DNA of 64,000 nt from positions 62,001 through 126,000 of the forward strand of contig JACATO010001532.1 of NCBI GenBank assembly GCA_018389105.1, read 5' to 3'. Of the stretch, positions 31,671 through 45,115 are shown piece by piece. This DNA comes from Nautilus pompilius. Lineage: Eukaryota; Mollusca; Cephalopoda; Nautilida; Nautilidae. The notes under the pieces are model-generated. The model did not search any database. It saw only the letters and a program-made list of their open reading frames with translations, and was not told the DNA's origin. The translations under genes were made by a program, and so were the position numbers. Within the stretch, counting starts at the first letter, position 1. Each line of letters starts with the position of its first letter.

Positions 31671-33295
31671 CTTCGGTATATCATAGCGGCACTAACATTA
31701 GAAAATGCAATTTTCCAGTAATAGAAAAGGAAATTTAAAACTGATCTGGAGATTTTATTAAAATCAAAACAAATTAGGGAACCTTGATTGGTTTGGGTTC
31801 TTGGAGGAAGGAAAGGAGATTCCATTGTTTGAAGAGATTACAAAAAAAAAAAAAATATTTCCAAAATCGCAGAGTGCAATAGAAAACATGCGTTAATTAT
31901 CTGACTGTATTCGTATCTTTAATTCTTTACTAAGTGAGCATTAACAAGCAGGATATTGTGTCGCCGGATCTGCCCCCCCCCAGTAATTCTGTCACTGGTA
32001 AGGTGCATTTGTATGCATAACCTGTATCAAGGGGTTGGAGTAGACCTACTGATTTCTGGGATTTTACCGTTATTGTGGAACCATCGGTGTCCCGAGAAAC
32101 CTGGTGATAGCAGCTTGAGAGTAGATGGCCTGATAATTCACTTCCATGGCCAAAACAAGTGCACAGAATTTTATTTGTTGTTGGAGCACCAACATCCAGT
32201 TCGAGTCGTAAAATATCCAACTGTATACAGATGGTGATTAAACATGAAATAGGGTGCTTAATAACTCATGCTTGAAGACATTTAAATCCGGTGGACTCTA
32301 TATCTTGCATAAATACGTACTTTCCAGGTTGGTTCGTATCTACCTCACCTTGCTAGATCTGTATTTGTATTTCAGAATGTCCAGAAACTATGATTTATAA
32401 CGTAAACATTTCTGAAATCAAGCTGGAATAACTGTAGTTGTATTTCTTCTTCTTCTTTTTTTTTTTTGTTGGCAAGAGTTATTCGGGGCAGTGGGTTAGG
32501 TTAGAAGTGGCATAGCAGCGAGATGACCTTCGCATAAGGACAGTTTCCCCTTCCCTTCCCTTCAAAGATGTAGTTAGCTAGTTGCCAATCCATAGGGTGT
32601 AGAATTTCGAATAATAATCAGAAGGGTGCTTTTAGATTCGTCTGGAAGAATCAGAGTTTGGCACACCAGGGGCCCCCCCCCACCTCTCTAGCCATCTTTA
32701 CTCAGACTTGAACTGTTAACATTTCCTTTGATTTCTGTTGAAATAGGAATCTGTTTTTTTGTGTTTTTCCTCCGGTTTGTTTTGAAAATGCATTCAGGGT
32801 TTTTTTTTTTCTTTTTATTTGCTTGCCATTATTTTATTTTTTTTTTTTTGATTTTTATTGTCGCGCGTCTTTGTTTGTTCCTGTTGTCTGTAACAGCTTG
32901 GAGTGGATACAAGAGGAGTTAATCGTGTTTTTGTTGTTATAAATAATGCAATCAGTAAAATAAATGAGTTTTAAAAAAATAATGTAAGTTTTTCCTTTAA
33001 ACAACCAATCCGATCTAATTTGCTTAGTTGTCCACCGTGTGAATAGTGAGTTTTTGATGAGATGGCAGGGTGTGTGTATATATATATATATATTTTTAAG
33101 AAATTGTTAATCTGTGAGCAACCGATAACGGATAGGTGCTGATGTGTAATCATTTCTCTCCATGAACCCAGAAAGATCTGGTTGTTGGTTTGGGGGGGGG
33201 GTTAGTTTTCTAACCCTCCCCTTTTTTGCCAGCTGCCCACTATAACTTGGTAACGAATGGACTTTAAAAAATTTTTTTTTAAATACCCGTTTCGT

Positions 33296-33541
33296 CTGAC
33301 CGCCCTGACAACTCCCTAGCCCGTGTCATGTGTAGCCCTGCAATGGAGCTCACTTGATGATAATAGTTCTTTGTAGGAGATGTTCAAACGAATTGGCCCC
33401 TCCTCCGAACTTCCAGCTGACCGCCCTGACAACTCCCTAGCCCGTGTCATGTGTACCCCTGCAATGGAGCTCACTTGATGATAATAGTTCTTTGTAGGAG
33501 ATTTTCAAACGAATTGGCCCCCCCCCTCTCCGAACTTCCAG
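33296..33541. repeat. 121-bp tandem duplication
   Basis: CTGACCGCCCTGACAACTCC starts at 33296 and again at 33417. The two copies differ at only a few positions, with small length changes in a C run near the end. Confidence 0.85.
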
Positions 33542-33743
33542 CTGGTGAGAACATTTAAAATCTATCATTCCCCGCCCACCCTTTGACAGTCATTCTCCGT
33601 TTGTGAGCAGTACGCTTGTCAGAAGCAGGAACTTGGAAGAGTTAAACGTACAATGTATTAATGATAGGCTCTCATTTTTTTTTAAAAAAGAATATTTAAA
33701 ATGTAAGGGAAACAATCCTGCCCAGTCTGCATGTATGGGAGAC

Positions 33744-33774
<31 letters not shown>

Positions 33775-36700
33775 TTTTACCTGGAGAACTCCAGGATACT
33801 TTAAATGAAACTAACTTATTTCTGTTAGTGTATTAAATGTTAATTAAGAGAATTTTATGTATTCATGTGTGGTTTAATTACCTCAACAGCAAAAAAAAGG
33901 GATCAGGAGAACTGAATTTCGGCTAACTGATACAAATTGATGACATTGCTTTGGATCTGTTAATTTTATAAGATATCATTCTTATTTATTGATTTTCATA
34001 TGCCTTATTAATTTTAATTGTTGATGGTATCCGTATTATTCTTAGGGATACCTTTAAACATTTTCAGGTCAAGTGTTTTATTTGTCATCGCCAATGAATT
34101 CCATGAATGTGTTTTAAGGGAGGTAACTCCTATTCGACTACTGCCATTCAAGGAAACAATGCAGCTGTAGTGATGAATCATTTCTGGATGATCGGAGAAT
34201 TTATGAGAAAAAAAACGGGGGGGAAAAAAAAAAGCTTTTTAAGGCAATAGAAAGAAAATTTGCAATTGTAAAAGAACCCGCATAAACAACATATTGCCAC
34301 GTCTGTCTGAGTTGGAGAACAGGGGGGTGACTTTGGAAGATCTGTGACAGCTGCATTCTGCTTTGAGAAATCTGATCAAAATATGGGGATTGAACCCTTG
34401 TTTCGGTGGGGGGGGGGGTTGGGGGTGGACAAAATCCGGAATAAGATTAAAAGGGAACTAAGTGGAGCTGCTGATGTCTTCTCCCTCCCACCAAGATATC
34501 AGGGACTGTTCTAGTTTTTGTACCGGTCTTACAGAGATGGAGGAGACAAAAAAGATCTCGAAGCGCGAAGAGATGCCACGAAGAGCAATTCGGTTTCAGA
34601 ACCGATGCAGTTACACGGTCTTTTCCCCAGGAAAGTACTAATAATCAATAATGCCTATAAATGTAAATTCGAAAAAAAAAATAAATAACAGAAGATAACT
34701 GTCTTGCATCGTTGTCAGTGGTACACAATTAGCTCTGCACCTTATTGTCGGGAAATGTGTGTTAAAATATTGTGATATGTTGCAGTATGCATTTATTTAT
34801 CTCCCGTGTATTATATGTTTAAAAAAAAAGGTAAATAAATAAAGAAAAAAAGGGTCTGGTTTTATTTGCTGTACTAGTTCTTTTAAATCCAAAAAAAACA
34901 ACCAAAAACCCTACGTTACATCTTTCTATTGCTCTCGTTGGTTTTAGGGTTCTTATTGGCAGTAAAAAATAAAAGGTTGGTGAGGTTATACATTGTCATT
35001 TTCAAGACAAGTGCTTGGATCGCCTCTTGGAACTATCTAAAGGGATCAGAGCGATCAAATTTCCGCGTGCAGTGTGTGTGTGTGTGTAGAAGAGCGAGCC
35101 ACAAGTCACCCTGTAATCTTGAAGCGGGAGTACTTGTGTGTGTGTGTTTGTTTTTTTTAGTTATGCTATTGTCTTTCGAGACTCAAATCTTTCCTTTGTG
35201 TGTCGAGTAGCAAATATGATACAGCCGGTTACATTGAACTGACATCCTAAAACACATCAGGAGCGTTATATTTAGAAAAAGGTTTTTATAAACCTTGTTT
35301 TGTTGTAAATAATTAAAGGAATTTTGTTTTTCTCTCTCACCCTAACCGCTAGTTTGTTTCTTTATCAGTATATGCAGTAGAAATGTGTATTTTAAAACAA
35401 TTTTTTTTTTTTGTCTGTTTAGAACTTTAAATAGGAGCTGTTTTCGTATCACGTAGTTTTCCCAGCAGCCCCTTTCATGGGTGCAACACGGCCACATTAT
35501 TTATCAGACTATGGTATATGTACCCTAGGGAGCGGGGTGGTTCTTGATTATTCAAAATGTGTGCGAACAGACTCTTACATTTCAGCAAGGTGTGTGTATT
35601 ACCGTTCTGTTTGCTCATCCTTGCATCGAGCTGACGGTTCACCAGAACTTTCTATGGTAGGTGAGAGTAAAGCGAATTTTGTTACTGAGTGCATCCTCTT
35701 TCATTGGTCACTGCTGCCAGCGAGACAACACCGCAGGGTCCCGTTGTGGTGCAGCACTGGTCTGCTCTTAATGTTCCAGCAGTAAGACACTAAGATGGGT
35801 GTGGCAGAAACGATGCCAGATAAAACTTGGAATGGCCCTTAATGGAACCAGGCCCGTGCTGCAGTGTGTTCATTCTTTCCGACAATGTCAACCGTTGGCC
35901 TTCACACCCATTGCCTGAGCCAATTTCTCATGACCAAGACTGGTTTCTCAGTACAAACAGCACCTTACCCTAGAAAAATTTTTTCAACATTTGTCTAGCA
36001 CCAGGCCGGGAGACGTGGTCCAGAAAACCGGTGTCCAAATGGTTAAACTACTAGATTTCCGACACTTGCTGATACATTGCCACCTTCATTCATGTATACA
36101 GGTGCCACGCAGCAAACCTCAGGTGAGTAGTGTACATTTAACTAGGCCTGACAATGGATTATCACCTGAAAAAACCTGACAACAATTGGCAATGGACATC
36201 CAAATTACCAGTGAATGCTTTAGTTTACAGAAGAACTGGAATTTGCAATACTTTTTATGTTTTAACTGTCTTAGCATCAAGTGCAAAAACCTGTTTTCCA
36301 TTTCCAGTAACTTTGCAGAGGGTAGACATGTTTGTAGTGTATAATTAGTTATTGATTCTCTGTGTGATCTGTTGTGATCAGATACTGATTAATTCTGGCT
36401 ACACATATATGTTAAATTGTGAAAACTTCCCAAACATGAGTAATTATTCCATTATGTGATAAACTGCAGCAGTATTGTATGTATTGTGGATTTTAAGAAT
36501 GTTTTCAAATAGCCTAAAGAATAACCCCTACTCTGATGTTTTAAATTATATTATCCTGAATGAAAATGACTTATTTATAAATGGGGATAGACAAATAAAT
36601 GTGGTTGATCACTGTATTTGATTGCACATCAGGTATATATATGCCAAAAGCAGGTAGATCCTGCAATATTTTTCCATTTAACAGATCTTGTTATAGGCCA

Positions 36701-39576
36701 TTAAGGGTGTGGCAAGGGTCAAATGAGAGCACCAATTATCTCATTCTTGAGGATCTACAGTTATTGCTATCATGTGCTTCACCAATATGAATGTCACTAC
36801 TGGTAGTTTGGAATGTCTTCAACAGAAGACTACAGCAATAATAGGCCATTACTTGCCATTATGGTTCTCTTGCTGACTGCCAGTGCAGCAGCAAGGTTGA
36901 GCTGCTGTTATCTGCACTGACTTAGTTAGGTAAAGAGCACATGTAGCATAGAGGAATCTGTCTAGGGGAATAAAATGGTTTGAAAATTCTCATCAGAGGA
37001 CATATCTGCCATCTTGAGTATTGGTGATGCCCATTCTTTTCTCATTGAATCCGGGTTTCAATAATTCGCGTCTGGAGATTGAACCAGGTGTTAAAGACTT
37101 ACTGGAGACCTTAAGTTCAAATTTCTTTAGCCCATGGATAAGGATGGAAGCGAGAGTATCTCGGTATGTGCTGCAGTCTGGCATGCTGGAAAGACCGGTT
37201 CGGCTCTTGTCAAAGGACGACGTTTCACTTCTGCTGGGTGGACTGACATTTCAAATAATAAAGACTCCCGACCACAATATTGTGTCAACAAGGCGTATTG
37301 GGATTCGATACACACGTCCTCCAGGATAATCGTGCTACAATATATGCCGCACAGCTGGTGCTACCACCGCCTGGAAGAGAAATAAAGGGAGACAACTACT
37401 TACTCGGGATATTCTAAAGCCTGGGTTTGAATCCGATCGTGGAATTCAAGGATGCGGATACGAGAGAATCGGGTCGACATCGTGATACAAAATCTTGCTG
37501 ATGGCCATATTATCTGATTAATTGCCGTTTTCCGCAGTAGAAATCTCTGGCTTATCATAAAAATATCCACAATGGAGAGAATCCGGTGAACGACCTTTAC
37601 ACTGGCTGACAGCAGCAGCACCTGATCGAAAGGTCGGAGACACCCATCTGTCGACTGCGTGAGGAGGAAGAGGAATCATCGGAACACCTCTGGCTTCGCC
37701 GTCCAGCCCTTTGCGGCTGACCGTCAACGCCTGGATATGGGACATGAGATGAACGAGTTTGTACGCATCGCAAGCGCTGCTGAGGATCATCCTCAGGCGG
37801 CTGCGGTGACACAGCAGCAGCATCAAGACGTTCGCCGGCGCTGCCGATGTTGTTAGCATTAGAAACTTGGTTTCGATCGAGGAGCCTTTGACGTGGGTTG
37901 GCAGCACTTGTGAAGACTCCTCCACTTTCGGAGGAAGGAAAGACCGAATCGAAAATGGCGCCGATGAGGGATGCTGACCTGTCGACGAACGCGTTGCTTT
38001 TCGATCTGCTGTGCGGAGATCGTGTCGAATTCTACGAAACGAACCCCCCCCCTTCGCGATAAAGACAAAGAGGAGAATCTGGTTGGTGCTCCGGGTGCCA
38101 GAAAGGCGGAAGAGTTATAGTTGGCGGCCGCCGAAAATGGAGAACTCTGCTTCTGAGGACTGGACGACCACTGCTAGTGAGACGTCTTAAGCAGCTACGG
38201 TGAAGACATCAGAAGCTCGGGTGACCTCTTCTGTATCGGGAGATCGCCAAAACTTAGCCAAACAAAAAAAAGGGTTCGTATGTCCGAGTATTCACGACCT
38301 AAAGCCATACGTTCGAGGTATCGGGGTGTTTGTTGTGTTCTTGCTTTTCCACTCTTGGCCTTTCCCGTGCCAACTTACAGCGAGAATGTATTAGATTTGT
38401 ACAAGGGCACACGAAGCCATGGTGGCTGACGTAACGCTTTCGGAGAAAGACAGGTATCTTTGACAATGGAATTTTAAAATTGACTTACTTCATCGTTGCC
38501 GATTACAAGAAGTGTGACACACCCACCCACCTCTCTCTCGTACTATTTGCTGCAGAAGCCCTCGAATATATCTGGTCACGTGCAGCAGCTGATCAAAAAG
38601 CTCTTAAGATGAGTTTTTGTTTGTTTGTTTTTAAAACAAATCGAAAGGTTGGCTGGTAAGATGTGGTCGTGCATACCGAGTTCGGTGAGGGTGAACAGGC
38701 GCGAACGATCTGCTCTTAATCATCGATAAAGGGAATGGAGAGCGCCACGTGGGCAGTGCTGCAATAACAGAAGCTCAGGTTTCATATTTGATGTCTCGTG
38801 ATTAGTGCTTGGTCCGACTCCGCTATTTGGCGAGTCGGGCGTAAATGAAACAGGGAGCGAAAGGGTTAGGGGTGGGGAGGCATTGCAGACTTAAAAAGTC
38901 CTTTTCTTTGGTTTTATTTCTTCCAGAGGATGTAGTAAATTCCTCCTCCTCCCCCCCACGTGACGAATACCCGCCTAATTTTTTCGTGTCGTTATTCACG
39001 GTTTCAAGTATCCTCCGTGTATAGTTAATCGGATTTTACTCGGTTGCTGTGGTTCCCGCTGTCCCTTTCCTCTCTCATAGTTTGTCGTTTCCAGAACCCG
39101 ACCTTCGGCGAAGGGTCTCGTGACAGAATCGATTCCGTATCGAACGCGAAGCGAAAATCTCCATTAGTTCTTTTTTTTTTAAATATATACCGTAACAATA
39201 TCTGAGAGATTGAAGGTCATCTCCGACCGCGTTGCTGGGGTCTTAGGTTACAAACCAGCGAATCTGAACTAAACTCTACACATCGTCTGTTACACCAGAG
39301 ATTATCATTTTCATCTGAGCGGGTGCACACCTACACGTCTCGTGCTTGTAGATCAATGGTTGTGTTCACCGCAGCCTCAGACGGTGTATAATCAATGGAC
39401 AGCGTTTGAAAAGAATGCACTAATCTTAAACAGACATAATAAAGCTCGGGATGACAATTTGACCAGGGTCTCTATTATATTACAATGTAAACATTGGCCA
39501 CCACTGTTGACCGTATCCCCTCCCCTTTGCCTTGTTTAAGACGCTACCCCTAAGTATATAGCGGGGGCTCATTATA
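33542..39576. other. Intergenic stretch, no gene supported
   Basis: AT-rich to about 37 kb, then more GC-rich. It holds a GT run at 33749-33773, motif copies at 34116-34130 (AAGGGAGGTAACTCC) and 37384-37398 (AAAGGGAGACAACTA), and B-box-like words near 34386 and 37305 (minus) and 37424 (plus) that may be SINE traces. A minus-strand stretch at 37597-38060 is open for about 150 codons but shows no domain or splice context. Confidence 0.45.
34116..34130 (+). repeat. Recurrent AAGGGAGRTAAYTCC motif
   Basis: Exact motif AAGGGAGGTAACTCC. Confidence 0.55.
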
Positions 39577-39878
39577 GCCGAGAATAAGACGCTTTCAGCC
39601 AAGATTCCATCCCAGCTGAGAATAAGACGCTTTCAGCCAAGATTCCATCCCAGCTGAGAATAAGACGCTTTCAGCCAAGATCCCATCCCAGCTGAGAATA
39701 AGACGCTTTCAGCCAAGATCCCATCCCAGCTGAGAATAAGACGCTTTCAGCCAAGATTCCATCCCAGCTGAGAATAAGACGCTTTCAGCCAAGATCCCAT
39801 CCCAGCTGAGAATAAGACGCTTTCAGCCAAGATTCCATCCCAGCTGAGAATAAGACGTCTTCAGCCAAGATTCCAATC
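39577..39878. repeat. 38-bp minisatellite, about 8 copies
   Basis: The unit GAGAATAAGACGCTTTCAGC, continuing CAAGATTCCATCCCAGCT, repeats with a 38-base period. Copies are nearly identical; the main variants are GATTCC/GATCCC, and the final copy carries GACGTC in place of GACGCT. Confidence 0.95.
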
Positions 39879-40211
39879 CTTAACTAAGCAATGGAGTCTT
39901 TCTGTCAAACTTATGCACGGTAAACTGGCTTTGTACATCTTTCTCTGTTGGATCCTCACGTAAGATGCAAATCCAGGACGGATCCCAGACGTTCAGCCTC
40001 TTCAGATACTTTGTCATTATTTGTTCATCTATTTATTTACTTCTCTCACAAGCCTGGCTGGTTCTTCGGGGTAGCAGCAGTCTGGCTTCGGCTTGCCTCT
40101 CGTTTCGATCTGAAATCGTTGCAAGAACAAGAATTTATTTTTTTCTTTTTTTAAATTCTGAAGACTCGGGAATCTTCGGTTGAAAAATAACGACGCTTGA
40201 AGCTTTAGAAT

Positions 40212-40345
40212 AGGTCCTGCCAGGCGATGCGGTTCAGTGGTGAGCGAGTGTGTTGGCTTCAGGACCGAAGGGTCCTGGGTTCGATTCCCGCTGCTGGCAC
40301 ATTGTTGCGACCCTTGAGCGAGGTACTTTACTGGCACTGCTCCAG
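40212..40345 (+). repeat. tRNA-derived SINE
   Basis: The head (TGCCAG..., A-box-like GCGGTTCAGTGG, B box GGGTTCGATTCCC, ...CTGGCA) pairs six bases of an acceptor stem. It is followed by the body GCGACCCTTGAGCGAGGTAC, then TTTACTGGCACTGCTCCAGT. The CCTTGAGC-AGGYACTTTA-CTGCTCC block is a conserved SINE central domain I recall from V-SINE-like families in fish and invertebrates. It is not a functional tRNA, because the anticodon arm is poor. Confidence 0.7.
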
Positions 40346-43300
40346 TTGCTGCTGGCGATTGGCCTGTGTAGGCACTCAGAAGAGGAACCAAGGATGGCGG
40401 GGGGACGCTCTATAGCCGCGACAGAGGGCGAGTCTCCTATGACAAGGAAAAGTCAGAAGAATAAACCGCTGCTGAAGACGGATGCACTGGGCCAGAGTGC
40501 GCGTGACGACGGTGCAACGCATCCTCTCTCTCATGAAAGGACAAGGATAGGTTATGTAGAATTAACCCTGCCTACTTCATCTGAAGTCGTGTAACTGTCG
40601 GAATTCTAACACAGAAATGTTAACTTTCCCCAATCAGGTGTGTGGGCAGTGGGTGCGCGAAGGAACAGGAGAGACGTTCTACTCCTACATTAGATCTGCC
40701 CGATCTAAAGACCTTCCTGGGATGACCGGCGAGGAACCACCGAAGTTATATATAAAGGAAATTAACTTATGCGCGCGTTTTCCATTCAAATGCTTCCACG
40801 CCTCACCGGAGTTCTTAATCCAAGGATCTACCTCGCTCGACACGCGGCATCTTTTAATTAATTATAACGATTGGGCGACTTGCAGACGCATTCATTTAAT
40901 AATCTGAAGAGAATGATTCGCGATCGATTGAAAGAATAGTTGAAGCGTGATTTCCAACCCCTGCCGACCGAATTTGTGGTTTAACCGAGATCTATAAACG
41001 CGTTTGTTGTGTGTGTGTGTGTTTTTAAAATCAGCTTGCGGGCAACCAGCTCTCACTCGACGTCCCTACCTCTATTCACTTAATTCCATCTTTCCGGAAA
41101 CCCGCGAAAGTCCAAACTCCGACATGAGAAAAGTCCGACTTTTAGGGGTTGGTTTGTTCTCTCTACGCGAGCTCAGTGCAGGTACCCTCCCCCCCTTTTT
41201 TTTTGGTATAATAACCATTCTAGGGCTAAACGTTGACATTCTTAGAATCGCTTTCGTTTATCCATTCCTTCATCCGTCTCTTCCTTTTTACCATCACCGT
41301 ATTATTCATTTATTTTGCAACGTTTAGTTTCCAGCCTCAGGGCAACAATGGTAAAGGCGATGTGTCGACTAAGTGTGCCAACACACTTCCGGTCAGCCGT
41401 GTCGGAAAAACTAGATGGCGAATTATGATTGGTTGAAAATCAGCTTCAGCGCCAGCCGCACCGGAAACCCGTCTCGAGGCAGGCATGGTGTGGGGAAAGA
41501 GGTCCATGGATTAATTACGCTGGATAATTAAAGAACTAGGTGACGGATAATAAAGTGACGCACACCCGAAAATAGTGAGGAAATAACACATGTAAGCTAT
41601 TTTTTTTTTTTTTTTAATGGGTGGGGGTGGGGAAGCAAGATGTAGAGACGGGTAAATGTAGTGAGAAAATGTCTCTGACAGTAACTATCAGACAGATGTA
41701 TTTTTAGGTTTCGACAGAATTTGCTTAATGGCATAATTTATTATTGTCCCGAAGGAAGCTTTTATATATCATCTAGAAAAAAATTTTTTTTATTTATTAA
41801 ATGGAATTACGGAGGAAATGTTATGATTATTTACTTAATATCGATTTTCTTCTTCTTTTAGTATCTGATTTAAGCGCTCTTTTAATAAAGGAAAACAGAA
41901 CAAACCTGGAAAGCAGCTGCCATGGCAACCGAACTCGTGCCTTTTCGATAACGGTGCGAGTCGGATTTTGACTTTTCCTACGGTTTAAAAATACGAAAAA
42001 ACAAACTGTTTTCAGTTAATTTTAGTTCGGGGGAACTTGTAAAATGTATGTGAAGATGGGTTTGGCTCGTGGCGCTATCGAGAGCAGCAAGCGTGGCCAG
42101 TCTTTATCTGAAGAGATTGCTGCGGGATTCTGCGAGACACCGGCTCTGAGACGAAAATTGTCGTTATCCACGGGAGAGGATCCAGAACAGTTTGTACCCG
42201 AAGAGAAAAATCGTGACCCCCCATCTTTTCCTACCACGTTAAAGACCCGGCGCCGAACTGCCGCACGTCGGCGTGCGGTTACCGTCTCGGGGGGTTTCGC
42301 CCCTTTGATAAAGGGTGTATAATTAAATAAGGCGACATCACGGATAGCTAATGAAAATGTTTCGCATTTTCCTGACCACCCAATGAGAAGCTTCGCTCAA
42401 ACGGGCAAAGTCGCCGAATGACAAATCGAAGCTGAGTCCTTCAATTGAATGCGAGCCTACGTGAGGAGACGAGAAAGGAAGTAAATGGGCTGGAGATTTA
42501 AAGACAGCTGACTAGTGCCAATAATAAACCACGAAGGACTATAGGGAGCTGTGCGTGTGGCCAAAGGAGTTAATTTCGAGAAATGTAACGAACTAACAGA
42601 GGAAAGGGTAGCGTCCTCTTGGGAAAACAATTCTCGTTTCACTGTAAAATCCCCAAACTCGTTTTGCATGTCTTCTACGTGGACAATTTAAGCGAGGAGA
42701 AAGATGCAGGAGTCGCAGATGCAAGAATTTCCTGCGTAAGACATTCCCTTTTCTGGTCAAAGTATTTCATTAAAAAAGAAAAGAACGCGAAAGCCAGCTT
42801 CCTGTTATTCACGCGTGTTCTCCGATACCATGACTAGTTCTTTTTCAAGAGCAAGAGTTAATAGTGGAAACTGTCATCTTAAGAAGAAAAATCATACTAC
42901 AGCGGAAAAACGTACAGAATTGCAGCTGGAATACACGATCCATGCTGCATGCAGCAACTAAATTAGAAAAGTTTTTTTTCTTCTTCTTGCTTTACTTTGT
43001 GTGCGAGAGTGTGTTGGAGTTGGTCGAGGGGGGAGGGGATATAGGCGTTTAAAATCTTTCATGTCCTAACGTAGAATAAAGAGCTGTCCGCGCACAGTCT
43101 ACTGACATGTTGATAGAATGGCGGTTGTTGGCTTTCACCAGAACTCAGATCCGCACGCAAACCTATTTCCGCTGTCTATGTTCTCCTCAATCGCTTTAAG
43201 GTTTCACAAGGCCAAACATCTTTTGATTGTCAGAAGCAATTTTTCTGACTTCACCCCACCCCCCCTTTTTCGCGTCTTAAACATCTTCCGCTAAATATAA

Positions 43301-44934
43301 CCGCCATTTTTTGTTATAGAAAAAAAAAAATATTATCATTATTGTTGTTATTTGACTTGTGGGGGGCGATCACTGCGAGACAATATCCCGAGAACGGACA
43401 TATAAGAGGGGATCCGTGGTAAAGTTTTGCCTGCTACGAACCCTTCCCTCTTTTTTTTTGTGGAACGGAATTAGAAGACTTCCGCGCACATACCACAAAC
43501 CGGGCTCCTTTAGGTAATAGCCTCAGGGGTTGGTTTTGTTTTCTTTCCATCGGTTATTATTCCTGAACTCGATCAGGTACTCGCCATAGCGGCGGTTCTA
43601 TTAGAATATTTACAAAGGAGGGGCAGGCAACAAATCCCAAAGTCGGTCTTCCTTCCTCGACTCTTCTTAATCGTTTCTTGCCCGGAGAATCGTTTATAGA
43701 ATTCTCCCATCTTTGCTCCTTGGTGTCCTTTGTTTCCATTCTCTAGTTTTCATTTTTTTAAAGAAAAAAGTTCCAATAAAGGTCTCTCTCTCTTCAACTG
43801 GATTGAGCTTTTCATCGAGAAGACTGCGTGGTCCAGGAGTCGGTGTTTCAAAAAAATAGGAGTGGAGTGGAGGTGGTGGAAGGAGGAAGGACTTGCGTTC
43901 ATATCTCAGGATGTTCAATTTTAAAATACTCGATGGCGACGGATTTAGATTAGAAGCAAACAAATTTTAGATTTGCTTTTCCATTATACATTAAGTTTTG
44001 AATTCTAATTTTTTTGTTGTTGTTGTTGTTGCTCCTACTATTGTGTCTTGTTTAGAACTTCATCACTCACCCCGGGTTGTCTGATGTCTGAGTTCCGCCT
44101 GCCTCTCATCGAGATAAACCACACTGCAATTTCTCAACCTTACAACGCCAGCTGAGCGAGGAGTAGGTTCACCACTCAATGGAATGGACCACTCTCGGGC
44201 AAACGGCTTTATAAAGTTGTCAAACTCTCCGAAAATCGAACCATCTTTTTTTTTGTTTTTTATTCAAAGACTCGAATCGATGGCCTCTTCTCTCTTCAAA
44301 TAGTTTCTGGACGATATGAGTAATTTGCACTAAAGTATTCAAGATGTGCTTTATATATATATATATAAATGTGCTAAGTTGGATAAAGGTTTCTGTATTT
44401 TGCTTCTCGATCAGCTGAGAGATAAGGAATGTAAAGATACTGGCGTTTTTAATATTTTACGACACAGTGACGTCGGGCACCTGCCGCGGACGTCGGCCAG
44501 TTAATAAAAGCGTTGATATTTTGTTACGGCGACATAGATACTAGCGAACTACACCGGGCATTCGTCGGGAGTCGGACATAAGGCAGCTGTCAAGGCGGTG
44601 TTGGATTTTTATTGTCAACGTGTCTCAGCATCACCACTACAAAACCGAAAATCCGATGATAGCTATACGTAGACGTCGACGTACGTCAGAAGCGATGGTG
44701 GATAACAGGAGTGAGTAACAGATGCCAGCGGTTAACTCTATCTCGTTTTGTCAGTTGACAAACAGCAGCTTCTAGCGTCTCGAAAGACGTAGTTGCGTGT
44801 GCTTCATTATCCATGATCGATGCATCTCTCTTTCGGTTGTTCCGACTTGTTTACTCTTCACGAGACGCAAAACATCCGGTCAAGTATAATTTATAATAAC
44901 CTGCAATGGTCCGGTTAGATGAAAACCCAACAAC
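40346..44934. other. Intergenic stretch, no gene supported
   Basis: Short open frames only, none with domain or splice support. It holds homopolymer and GTT runs (about 44015-44031) and a short TA run near 44354. Several GC-richer blocks could be regulatory, but I cannot show it. Confidence 0.4.
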
Positions 44935-45115
44935 ACACATACATACACACACATACATACACACACACATACACACACACACATACACACATACACATAC
45001 ACACACATACACACAGACATACATACACACACACATACATACACACAATACACACAACAATACACACACACATACACACACACACACACACACATACACA
45101 CACACATATATATAT
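44935..45115. repeat. CA/TACA microsatellite
   Basis: Imperfect ACACAC and ACATAC units ending in a TA run. It gives long spurious open frames on both strands. Confidence 0.95.

Larger units (their letters stand above)
29390..33000 (+). other. Probable 3' UTR of the MEGF9-like gene and following spacer
   Basis: AT-rich, stop-dense sequence without exons. Candidate poly(A) signals are ATTAAA at 31069 and AATAAA at 32959; which one is used is unknown. It contains the recurrent motif at 30680 (plus) and 31656 (minus), a SINE head and a CA run. Confidence 0.45.

Noticed and set aside
37597-38060. Minus-strand stretch open for about 150 codons
   Set aside because: Ser/Arg-rich, no known domain, no splice signals; GC-richer sequence lowers the stop frequency.
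40212-40300. A functional tRNA gene
   Set aside because: A and B boxes are present but the anticodon arm and the full acceptor stem are not; the sequence continues into a SINE body.
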